The notes beneath the pieces are model-generated. The model was not told the origin of the DNA, did no database searches, and saw only the letters and a list, made by a program, of their open reading frames with translations. A program made the position numbers and the translations under genes. Positions 11,901-21,400 of a DNA stretch of 64,000 bases are shown here, one piece after another. The stretch is from Lumbricus rubellus. Taxonomy: Eukaryota; Annelida; Clitellata; Crassiclitellata; Lumbricidae. The stretch's first letter is position 1. Each line of letters opens with the position of its first letter. The stretch covers positions 20,118,467-20,182,466 of the forward strand of contig OX243824.1 in NCBI GenBank assembly GCA_945859605.1. The letters are read 5' to 3'.

Positions 11901-14480
11901 AATGCATCTCCTCCACTAATCCCTGTCCATCGCCAGTTCTTCAGCTTCCTCTCATGACATCTCCAGACATCTCAAGTCACTGAGCAATGGACTTGACAAA
12001 ATAATGACCGCGGACAATAATTCTATAGATCATATTTTATTCGTCCATCCTCTTGATTTGGAACATGAAGAACCAAAAATGAAAATCAGCAGCTTAATTC
12101 ACCGCCTAACAATCATTCGTTCATTATGACAATTGATATAGCACCACATTTAGCACCACAATCAAGGTCTCTACTCAGTCTCAGAGGCACTCCGTACCCA
12201 GATCCAGATGAAGAGAAGCAGGGTCTTTTAACATGCAGTTGTACACAAAATGTGCAGTTCTAAATGGATTTGTGTGTTGTAGAAGCACTTCTGTACAGTT
12301 ACAACTAGCAAAAAAGGTCATTGTCCTCCGATTGGAAGTAATTTACCCTTGCCAGAGGATGGAAAAGGAAAAAAGGGTTGTGCAGTTCTAAAAATTCCTT
12401 TAAAACAGCCCTGAAGAGAAGAGATTGTAAGTGAAGGTTTAAGAAACATGTCCCTTACATTTACACATTCTGGTGATGCTTTTGGTCCAACGGTAGGTGG
12501 AGCTGAGCACGGTCCGTGGATCAAATCCTTTGTCCAGCTGCTCGTTACTTCATACGATCCTGGTCCAGGAGTGTCAATGGGCTTCAGCGCAAACCTTTTC
12601 GACTTGCTGAGTAATGCACTGGCACCCTGAAACAGGTCACACACACACACAAAATCAGTGAGCTATCAACCATAATAACCATACTGTTAATTTGAAAATG
12701 TACAATTGTACGTCTACAGCATTTTGCCTGCAGTTTCTAAAAATTAGTGAAATGATAGTTTCTTCATTGACATCTGTTCTTTTCAGCTGGATCAGGGTCG
12801 GGAGCGCCTCTGAGTAGTTGCCGTGATAAGCACTAATTGGAATATAGGTCTACAAGCATAAATCAGGCTTTGTTTTCTACCTACAATCTACAGCCTACGT
12901 ACTATTACTGCCATTCTCATAATGCCCAACGTTTCAACTGATGGTTTTTCTTTGGTGTTAAATCACACTTTGTCAGTAACTACAATGTAATAATGCATCC
13001 TCCAGGCCAGGTTAAATCCAAGAAAAACCAACACCACCGTAGCTATAGACTACCATCAAGCCACTATAACAACATGTATGTATATACACTGTGTCCCAAT
13101 AAATCGGGCACCCTTTTTATAATGTGAATAAAACTGGTAAATATTCATCGATTGTCAAAATTTCAAAACTGTTTTTATCCTGAGATAATTATCTACAAAT
13201 TGGTAATTTATGAACGGCCCTCACTAAAAAATTACGTCATAATGAAGTCGTTAATTTACATATCGAAACCAAATGTCAACAAAAATTGTTAGAGAATGGC
13301 GTTAACAATTGAATTCTCTTATGCAAATGACGTGATTGCGACGTCAAAATTCATGCCAGAAACTTCATATTTGAATCAGTGTAAGATAATTATCTCAGGA
13401 TAAAAACAGTTTTGAAATTTTGAAAATCGATTAAGATTTACCTGTTTTATTCACATTATAAAAAGGGTGCCCAATTTATTGGGACACAGTGTAGTGAGCA
13501 CTGATGCTAACTAACCTTGACATAATGCTGGGGCAATTCTGGGTCATACTGCCCTGGGCCCGGGGCCGCTATGACGTCATCGGTTGGATTCCAGTATGAC
13601 TCACGACTTGCCATCGACATGAAAGGTGCATAGCCATCTGAAAACATAGAAAAAACAATTTAAATGTATAAAAAAGTTCAAACACATTGTTTGGCCTTCT
13701 CGACATTTTAATACCCTGACCAACATTTTTTGAGTGACTATAATTATGTATACAAGCAGTTTACAAGGACTGGCATGAGGAGCTATGAAATTCCAGGATA
13801 ATATGTACAAGATTACACATAATATTATAAGCAAACGTTTCAGCAGTACGTTTTACAATATTAATAAGTTTATGACTGGAATTACAGACCTCTAATTTCA
13901 ACAGGCATTGGAGATATTTGAAAAACAGTTTGACTTACTTTTTTGAACCACGGTGTATATTTACGTTTCTTGGGAATAAAAGTTTGTCAGTTGTCATTCT
14001 ACATAAACATTGTGACTGCCGAACCACATAGAGGCTTAGCAAAATTTGAAAAGAGGTGCAATCAAACCAGCCAGATACATGCATCTGACTTCTTGGAGTC
14101 AAAATAAATTGCACCCATAATAATAAACATTCGTATATAATGATAGTCCATAGTCCTTACAATTAGCATCTGGCATAAGGTCATGGGCGAAGTTTGGTTT
14201 CTGTTCTTGGAGTGGGGACTAACACCGAGTCTGGGCCTTATTGGGAGGGCTAAGCGGAAAAAGGATACCATTTTTATGGTAAAAAAGTAGAATCTGGGCC
14301 TTCTTGGAGGGGCTTAGCCTCCCCTATCCCCTGATAAACTCCGCCCATGCATAACGTTGCTTACTTACCTCCACCCAGTTTTCTGAGAGTTGATTGCTGG
14401 TGTTCATAACTCCCGGGACCAATATTCTTTGGTGTACTTCCAAGCAGGAAGCATATTTTTCGTGGTGCACGATCATACAT
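4108..14480 (-). CDS. STPG2: Sperm-tail PG-rich repeat protein 2-like (STPG2)
   Basis: Ten exons on the minus strand, written high to low: 14480-14369, 13637-13516, 12626-12459, 11624-11460, 10815-10588, 9968-9858, 9158-9002, 6603-6350, 5443-5260, 4232-4108. Phases agree at every junction and give 541 residues. The start MYDRAPRK matches my memory of vertebrate STPG2 N-termini. The protein holds about a dozen PG-rich repeats (GPGSYE, PGPGQYDPE, TPGPGSYEV, GPGPGQYDP, IPGPGKYD, IPAPGTYN, TPGPASYK, LPGPASYQ, IPAPGSYD, VPGPGMYN, TPGPGAYEV), spaced one or two per exon. Proteins of this type are associated with sperm tails and axonemal microtubules. No catalytic domain is seen. The last exon ends YEV-TGA. 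A further spliced exon from GAG|GTTTGA is possible but less likely. The exon 8 donor is taken at ATT|GTACGT; ATG|GTCATT four residues earlier is the alternative. Human STPG2, from memory, is somewhat shorter (about 460 residues). Confidence 0.9.
4575..5100. repeat. Inverted arrays of a short ATGTCATGTAATGTAA repeat
   Basis: From 4575 to 4870 degenerate units like AATGTCATGTAATGTA run in one direction. From about 4973 to 5100 units like ACATTACATGACATTT run in the opposite direction. The two arms can pair, with a non-repetitive spacer of about 100 bases. It lies in the last intron of STPG2. Confidence 0.75.
5141..5200. repeat. (ATT)n microsatellite
   Basis: Nearly perfect ATT units with a few interruptions, in the last STPG2 intron. 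Confidence 0.9.
5598..6195. repeat. Long (TATG)n microsatellite with punctuating units
   Basis: About 600 bases of GTAT tetranucleotide. It is broken at intervals by AAGTATAACATGTATGTA and by GTGATGTA, which themselves recur and give a higher-order pattern. It fills most of the intron between STPG2 exons 8 and 9. The open frames across it are simple-sequence artefacts. Confidence 0.95.
6225..6325 (-). repeat. Short interspersed repeat (CCCCRGGGCTTC family)
   Basis: Second copy of the block at 3950-4055: CCCCTGGGGCTTCGGTGCTGAAA, then GCGAGAGGCGCTCC, then ATATACAATACGATACAATA. It ends about 25 bases from the donor of STPG2 exon 8. Confidence 0.6.
6611..7325. repeat. Minisatellite, ~84-bp unit, about nine copies
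   Basis: The unit contains AATCATCAGTGCTTGTGATT, then AGGAGAGTTATGGCTGA, then ACACTTTGAAATCAAATCAT. Copies are highly similar. The array starts only eight bases from the 3' splice site of STPG2 exon 8 and fills the adjoining part of that intron. Confidence 0.95.
7811..8724. mobile_element. Non-autonomous hAT-type element with perfect 8-bp TSD
   Basis: The ends are CAAAGCTCGAGGGTACG and its inverse. The element is flanked exactly by ATTTCAAG at 7803-7810 and 8725-8732. Near the left end a 37-bp unit (AGAATACGCGTATAATACGT and ACCTTTCAAAAA) repeats four times. The right end has a single related unit. No transposase frame is present. It lies in a STPG2 intron. Confidence 0.9.
8769..8998 (+). mobile_element. 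tRNA-headed SINE
   Basis: Plus-strand copy: GTGCGCGGTGGTTTACTGGG head, box B-like GGTTCAAATCCACCTC, then CAAGTCCTTCACTCGCAATT and the tail GGGAGCGCCTCCTAGAAGAA. It ends in an AATAAATAAATAAA run. It is inserted in an intron about four bases upstream, on the plus strand, of the edge of STPG2 exon 7 (9002). Confidence 0.85.
10085..10265 (+). pseudogene. LINE 3'-end relic
   Basis: The plus strand reads as a short C-terminal peptide including SVISKLKTYLCALA, like the last residues of non-LTR retrotransposon ORF2 (FKSxLKTHLF type). It is followed by a non-coding tail, GCGCCATATAAATTGTC, and then (ATT)n. Only the 3' end is present. Confidence 0.55.
10890..11245. repeat. Minisatellite, 20-27-bp unit
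   Basis: Units TGATACAATACAGCTCCATT, some with an extra ACAAT, repeat about fifteen times. It lies in STPG2 intron 4, ending about 75 bases from the acceptor of exon 5. The long open frames across it are artefacts. Confidence 0.95.
12219..12413. mobile_element. hAT-type MITE, family B copy 2, exact 8-bp TSD
   Basis: It starts CAGGGTCTTTTAACATGCAG and ends TTTAAAACAGCCCTG. It is flanked exactly by AAGAGAAG on both sides. It is inserted about 45 bases past the donor of STPG2 exon 3. Confidence 0.9.
13087..13491. mobile_element. Tc1/mariner-type MITE with long inverted repeats
   Basis: Inverted arms of roughly 110 bases start CACTGTGTCCCAATAAAT and are flanked by TA on both sides. The arms include CACCCTTTTTATAATGTGAA and GATAATTATCT. 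A central segment of about 180 bases has no frame. It lies in STPG2 intron 2, about 25 bases from exon 2. Confidence 0.9.
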
Positions 14481-14541
14481 CTGTAAAGGTGATGCAATGG
14501 TGTCGGAAAAACTAGGAATAGTTTGTTGTGTTATTTTAGGT

Positions 14542-14881
14542 CAGGGGTGTCAAACCTTTTTTAGTGGCGGGCCAGTTTGAACATCTTCTAACAAGTGGCG
14601 GGCCAGTGTGAACATTTTCTAGCAAGTGGCGGGCCAGGGTGTCGAAGCTCCTGAGCAAAATTGGGTAGTGATGTGAGAGGGAGCTCCGGGCATGGTCAGC
14701 CAATTCCCAGAGAAGTCGAAATATCGCGAAAAGATCTTGATTCAATGTCCACTTTTCGCTTCTTATTAAATTTTGACAGCATTTAAAATTATTTTTTAAT
14801 CTTTACGGAAGGCTCCGCGGGCCAGAAAAAAATCGTCGGCGGGCCAAAAATGGCCCGCGGGCCAGCTCTTTGACACCTCTG
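14542..14881. mobile_element. hAT-type element (CAGGGGTGTCAAAC ends), exact TSD
   Basis: The left end is CAGGGGTGTCAAACC and the right end TTTGACACCTCTG. It is flanked exactly by TTTTAGGT. Subterminal repeats of GCGGGCCAG occur at both ends. It sits about 60 bases upstream of the STPG2 start codon, so it lies in or next to the 5' UTR or promoter. Confidence 0.92.
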
Positions 14882-14889
14882 TTTTAGGT

Positions 14890-15915
14890 GATCATTCTGG
14901 TGCTGTACGTTAGATTTCTGCCATAAATTCTGCACTTCAAGCACCAAATCTCTCTGAAGTCTAAATCTCCGAAGTGTGAAAATAAGGGCATGCTGTTTCT
15001 TACATTTAAAATTCAATTCTTTCCAACTGAAAAATGCAATGCTCTGTAAACTGTTGAGATATTACAACTACGTTCTCCGGAATCCCCGCCATTTGCTGAA
15101 TGGCTGAGTCGACCTTGGCGGGGGCCCGAGGGTAGCAGAAAACAATCCCTAGGCCTAGTTATGCGCTCTTCAGGTCAAAGTGTCACTTTAAACCATTGAT
15201 TAAGGCCTCCTTCTAGCGCTACTCAACTGATGGTAAGCCTAATGCATAAGCAATCGCTATAGGCTATAGCGTTCGCATCAGGAAGAATCAAACGGTCAAT
15301 GAGGCCAATACGGGGCAGCATGCAGGCAACCACTGTTTAACCTCTTAAATCTGTAACTTAGGGGCAAAATAACCAGCCAAAAACCGAGTACGTTGAAGTT
15401 ACCTTTAAAACATGTTGCCAGCAGCAGAAAATAAATAAACAAAATTCAAATTATAACACTAAAACTCCTCTCACGAGTATTGTTTGCCCTGTTGTCAAGC
15501 AGCGTTAGACATGGCGTCTTTAAAAGAATCATAGACTACATAAAACTAAAATGCTGATTCGACGCTACATGTATGACATCCTCATAAAAGACTACCTACA
15601 GTACTGTAATATTTAATCTGGAACCGAATACGGTGTGACTTTATTACTGGCGACTTGCAAGTCGATCTTGGTTCGCTTGAGCGTCCGATAACTGGAGAGC
15701 TGGTTTATCAGGAACAGATCTTGTTTTAGGTATGATCATAAGTTGCGGTTTGCCACCTTAATTTCTTGAATAAACGAAGTATAAAAAATTATTATATCAG
15801 AGTATACGAGATGATCATACTTACTTTTCTAACTTATCTTGGTTTTGATAATGATAAACAGCTAGAGGAACGATTTTTATGAATTGTAATAAATATTATG
15901 TAGCTAGTAAATTAT
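14890..15915. other. STPG2 upstream region, no feature recognised
   Basis: This stretch should hold the STPG2 promoter or 5' UTR, if transcription does not start within the hAT element. I found no convincing TATA box or RFX X-box by eye, and no coding exon. Confidence 0.4.
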
Positions 15916-15919
15916 GCAA

Positions 15920-16330
15920 TGACGTAACAAAATCTACAAAGAGAGAAACTAATAACTTAAGAAACACAAGATGACCATTGACTAAGACAGAACAATGACG
16001 TAGCGAAGCAAAATAGAATGACTAGGACAGAGCAATGACGTAATATTTAGGCTAATGATTGTCTAAGACAGAAAAATGACGTAATAAGCACAGAGATATA
16101 GGCCTAACGATTGATCAACAGACAGCAATGACGTAACAAGTAGGCTACAGTTAATAGACTTTAATAGTGATTGACTAAGACAGAGCTACAAACAAAAAGA
16201 GATAGGCCTACAGCGGTTGACCAAGACATAGCAATGACGTAACAATCAAGCTATAGCGATTGACTAAGACAGAGCAATAAAGAGATGTTGCGATTGACTA
16301 AGACAGCTAGAGCAATGACGTAACAAACTC
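15920..16330. promoter_or_regulatory. Array of seven TGACGTA(A/G) sites in imperfect tandem repeats
   Basis: CAATGACGTAA-like sites start at 15920, 15996, 16036, 16077, 16129, 16235 and 16316. Most are preceded by GACTAAGACAGAG. TGACGTAA is a CRE/ATF-like core. The array could be a CREB/ATF-type enhancer 1.4-1.8 kb upstream of STPG2, or simply a minisatellite whose unit contains the motif. Confidence 0.5.
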
Positions 16331-16339
16331 AGGTTAACA

Positions 16340-17100
16340 ACAATAAAGTGGGAGCTTATGAAGACTTACAAATACAATAGTTTACATGGCCAGTGAGAGC
16401 AGTAGTTAGAGTGGTTTGGGTGAGCAGTGGAAATGCTGACTGTGAGCAGTGAGAACTCTGTTGAAGTTTTATTGTAACGCATGTGTTTCCAGAGTTCAAT
16501 CATCGATGAGCAGTGGGAACGCAAACCAAGAATTTCGATCAGTGGGATTAACGCCGTTCCCACTCACTTTTAACCCTGACTGAGAGACACGGTATGAATG
16601 AATGAATGAATAAACTTCCGGACTTTTTATTCGCAAATCATTGTTGCTGCTCTGGAAGAAAAACCGTAAGCTTCGTTCATTTATTAATTATTATGAGTAG
16701 ACTTTCCCACTATCCCGGTATTCGTTTTCGTGCAAGATTCTTTTGATTAAGTAATCTACACTATAAAATAAATGGTAGTTTAATAATAATAATTGTGAAC
16801 AGTGTCTTCAGTCACCAGAAAAATCTGGACCCTTAACTAAAGCCAAAATACATAATAATGCAAGACTATTATAGGCATACAGTGTAAAGTCAATCAACAA
16901 TGAAAATCCACTGGTTTGGCCCTGCTCTGTTGTTAAAGACTGTTGGCTGCAAATCTTCGAATTATCGGATCACTGCAAACCTTTTCTTCAAACTTAACTA
17001 TAAAACCATTCTAAAACCATAGCCGGCTCACTTGAAAGGTACAATAAGGCAATGTACCAAGTGCCCTGATAACAAAGTAACTGAACAGTGAACACAGTTT
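16340..17100. other. Intergenic, no gene seen
   Basis: This stretch holds a few imperfect repeats of GAGCAGTGRGAAC (16410-16520) and an AATGAATGAATGAATAAA run near 16595, typical of retroposon tails. No exon is recognised. Confidence 0.4.
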
Positions 17101-18459
17101 CAATCTGTAAAACTTTTATTTTAGCAAATTACATATCATGATGCACTGACGATTCTAATCACATAAACTTCTGACATAATTGGCAATCAGTCTGTGATTT
17201 AAGAATACCAAAACATGTTATTATTGAACGCCAGAATCAAATAAACTAAAAATTCTCGGAAAGGATGCAATGGTTGAGAGCGAAATATTCTCAAAGTCCA
17301 AAGATCAGATAGCAACAATTACACTCTTAGATGTTTCTATCTGATTGTTCAGCTGTCTGTACTTGGTAAACAAATTGAAGCATCAGAAATGCCACAGACC
17401 ACCCTACACCACGGATAATACGCATGCATATACATAAAGATAAATTATCAAGAACAAGATGAATAGATTGTCACGAGTTCAAAAAATGGATATTCCGGAA
17501 TCATTCTGCTTCACATGGTTACATCAAAATAGACTTACTGCAAACAAGATTTTACGGCTGAAAAATAAAATGTCAAAAGCTAACAACTTCTGATATCTCA
17601 AAAGAAAAACATTACATCGTCCCAGATTTGACTGAAGCGTCTGGGCATCCAATAGCAGGAAATTCTACAAAGACAAACATTCTAGTTGTTTTATTCAGTA
17701 CCTAATGGTCTTTTTAAATAGTCATTTTCTGAATACATTAAGGTTTATAAAAACTTCAACACATAAAATTAATTTTCAAATTATAAAGTAATATAATAAA
17801 TACAGCATTATTAAGCACTAATCCTCTAACCTGGAATTTAATTTATAATGAACAAGAGCCTGTGCTTACTTTGAGCAAAAGAATTGCATACAAGTTAACA
17901 ACATCTAAGGACAAATAATAACATTTATAACTGATACACGTCGCACGATCTTTTCAGAATATTGGTCGATTACTACAATTCAAATAGAATCCTGGATCAT
18001 GATAGAAAACATAAAAGGTTAGTAAAAATATTTGTCACGTAAAATCAATCAATTTGTCATTTGAATCAAACCTTGCACTATGATTTCTTATAAAATCAAA
18101 TCAAACCTTGCACTACCTGGTATGATTTCTTATAAATCAAATCAAACCTTGTACTATGATTTCTTATAAATCAAATCAAACCTTGAGCTATGATTTCTTA
18201 TAAATCAAATCAAACCTAGCACTATGATTTCTTATAAATCAAATCAAACCTTGTACTATGATTTCTTATAAATCAAATCAAACCTTGAGCTATGATTTCT
18301 TATAAACCAAATCAAACCTTGTACTATGATTTCTTATAAATCAAATCAAACCTTGTACTATGATTTCTTATAAATCAAATCAAACCTAGCACTATGATTT
18401 CTTATAAATCAAATCAAACCTTGTACTATGATTTCTTATAAATCAAATCAAACCTTGTA
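17101..18459 (-). other. Probable 3' UTR of HADH
   Basis: This follows the HADH stop codon with no intervening gene. On the minus strand an AATAAA occurs near 17110-17117 (TTTATT on plus), a plausible poly(A) signal about 1.3 kb past the stop. The extent is inferred. Confidence 0.4.
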
Positions 18460-18480
18460 CTATGATTTCTTGTAGGTGTA
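18085..18480. repeat. 34-bp minisatellite overlapping the HADH stop codon
   Basis: Twelve units of 34 bases (CTATGATTTCTTATAAATCA followed by AATCAAACCTTGTA). The unit next to the gene contains, on the minus strand, AAGAAATCATAG. This is the last three sense codons and the stop of HADH. The array therefore copies the end of the coding sequence into the 3' UTR. Confidence 0.95.
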
Positions 18481-21400
18481 GAAACCCTGTCCAGACTTCA
18501 TGCCAGTCTTTCCTTCAGCAATCATTTTATCAAGCAGTGGACTTGGCTCAAACAGCGGGTTGCCGGGAAATTTCTTGTGCCAACCTAAGAGAAAAAAAAA
18601 ATATCTCACATCTTCAAGAAGTATACCACAGACATAACAACATTTGAGCAAATTGACAGGCTGACCCTAGGCAATGCATCTTCCATATTAAAAATTAATT
18701 ATGCACTTCATGAAAAGCTAACTGCAGTTTTTAGTTGTTTTGCTGTTTCACAACCACATACTGGTTAGCTGTTTGCATGGTCATGGGAACAACTGAACAG
18801 TGCCAGCTTAAAACAACAGGCAAAAATAAATAAGACAGAAAATTATACAAGACAGTAAGAAAACATGAGAGAAAAGACAATAAAACTCTAAACAGAGACA
18901 GTAATCAACAAAATACACATACTTAAAGAAATGCATACTTTACAGTAATCCATAAGTAAATACAGGTAAAATATCTAGAGTAAACCCAAACTATCAGATA
19001 AAACCAACAAGAAGCCATCAGAGAACTTTAAATAACATATTACGATTTTAACCTTAACCCTTTAATACTGGAGGGTATAGGATTTCCCATACCATTTACT
19101 ACCATCTCAACATTAAAGGGTTAAAGGGATGACTCACATACTGTATGCAAACTGGCAATGGCTTACCATCAACTACAAATTTGCACGTATCCAGTCCTAC
19201 GTAGTCACCCAATTCAATTGGACCCATAGGATATCCGGCCCCCAACTTCATAGCTGTATCGATATCTTTGGCACTTGCATCACCTAACAAAACAACAACA
19301 AAATAAGACCACAGTGCAATTATTACCTTCTCTCAAGCCTGTTAAACACAAAATGGCCAAAAAATTGCTTCATTGCTTCAATGTATTGTTAAACAGGAAA
19401 GCATATTAACAACACTAATTACAATGAAACTGCAACAATAATAAGACACTTCCTTTTCCCCAGGGCTTCTGTGCTGAAAGTGCCTCTGAATAGATAGAAG
19501 ATGATATAACAATAAGAACACTAATGATAACATATGCTGTTAACTGGATAGATACAATATGATATGACAATAACAACACTAATGATAACAGATGCTGCTA
19601 ATTGGCTATCACTCGTATACAGATCAAACTATTCTCCTTAGCTGATTGCAGCTACTCACCTCTTTCAAGCATTTTAAATGCTTCAACCATGTAAGGCACC
19701 AAGAGACGATTGACAATGAATCCCGGAGTATCCTGAAGTGAAATAAAACACAATGGACACATAAAATTCAGAAGTATACACAAAAGACCAGCCTGAAAAT
19801 AACAAAACGCCCAAAGATTTAACCGAATCAGTTATGCCTCTGATTAGGTTATACTGTGAGAGGCACTTTATAAATCCAAAAGTAGAAAATAGAATAGAAT
19901 AGAGAAAAGTTAAAAATGAACACAATTCATCCAGCACCTTTGTGATGCTCTAAAATGGGCCATACGAGTATGTGGGTCGTGGTGGTGTAGTGGGCATGTT
20001 CGTTGCCTGACAGCTGGAGGGTTGCAGGTTCGAATCCACCTCAAGCCGCCACGTAGGGACCTTGAGCATGTCCTTCACTCGCAATTGCTCTGGCGCTTCG
20101 GCATCAAACTCCGATGCAGTCTCCGCGCTGTAGTCGGGAGCACCTCTAAACTATAGCATAAAAAGTTTATGACCCAAATTCCTTTGCAATTTTTACTAAA
20201 GCAAAGTAAAAAGGCAGCTTTTAAAGCACAATGTATTTAAGACTGTTACCTTTGCCTCGACAACAGTTTTTTTCAATGCCTTTCCAAAAGCCAGCAGTGC
20301 ACCGTAGGCTTCGTCGCTTGTCTCAGGAATTCGAACAACCTACAGATATATTTAGCACTTGAAAACAAATAACAGATAATAATATTCACATATCTAACAG
20401 AAAAAGACATAAATTATTTAAAACTTAAACCTTGTCATAAACAAGAATCTTAATTAGTAGTCATCAATGGAATGAAACAAAGTTGTACATGGTGCGGCCA
20501 ATCCTCTATTTGAAGCAAAGTATAAAAATAAGTTTAGATGGCATCAACGAAATATATACTACATTACGATGTTTTATTCTCTGTTTACAGACCTAGACAA
20601 TTTAACCACATAACAGATGAAATTGTAGTGTATCTGCAAACAAAAGTAAGACGAGTGTAACACACTCGTGTGTGTATTGTATACTACAAGTGATTCACGC
20701 ATATACAGGTAACTACAAGGTTTGTTACTGTTTAATGACACTGCCATTTCAACGATGATCAGTGTCACCCTCCTCCTTTATTCAGGCTTTGGACTGGCAC
20801 TGGCAGAGTGCAACCAGTGGCAGAGTTAGTAACTACAAGGTCTACAAATAACACTTTAAAAAAGGCAGCCAACATGTTGCCCCTAATTCCATGCAATACA
20901 TTGCAATAGCATACCACTAACTTACATAGATGTTGTGCTTTAGTATCAATCAATAGAATTTACAATTCTGTAGGTAACTTGAACATTTGGATTGAAAATG
21001 AATCTCACTTCAAGAAGTTTCATGACAGGAACTGGATTGAAGAAATGTAGTCCACCAAACTTGTCCTGTCTCTTTGTAACGCTTGAAATTTCTTGAATGG
21101 ACAGCGAAGAAGTGTTTGACGCAAACAGCGTATGACTGAAATAAACATGAAAAAATTAAAACACTTACATAAAAAGAAAAAAATTGTGAACACTGGTCAG
21201 TATAATTTACAGCATTATATAAATCCAACAGCAGTAAATATTTCGTTTTCCTTAACTTATTTCCACTTGCCATCTAAAGCAAAAACCTATATTTTATCTG
21301 AAATTTATTAAATACTCTGTAGTAAGGCAATCCAGCTCTCTTCACTACTTCACTACTCACATAAATTCGTATGCTATTTATTGCCGAGTTTTGATCACGA

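Noticed and set aside
18085..18480. CRISPR-like regular direct repeats
   Set aside because: Units are head to tail without unique spacers, in an animal gene. It is a minisatellite. The same applies to 6611-7325, 36049-36385 and 61560-62785.
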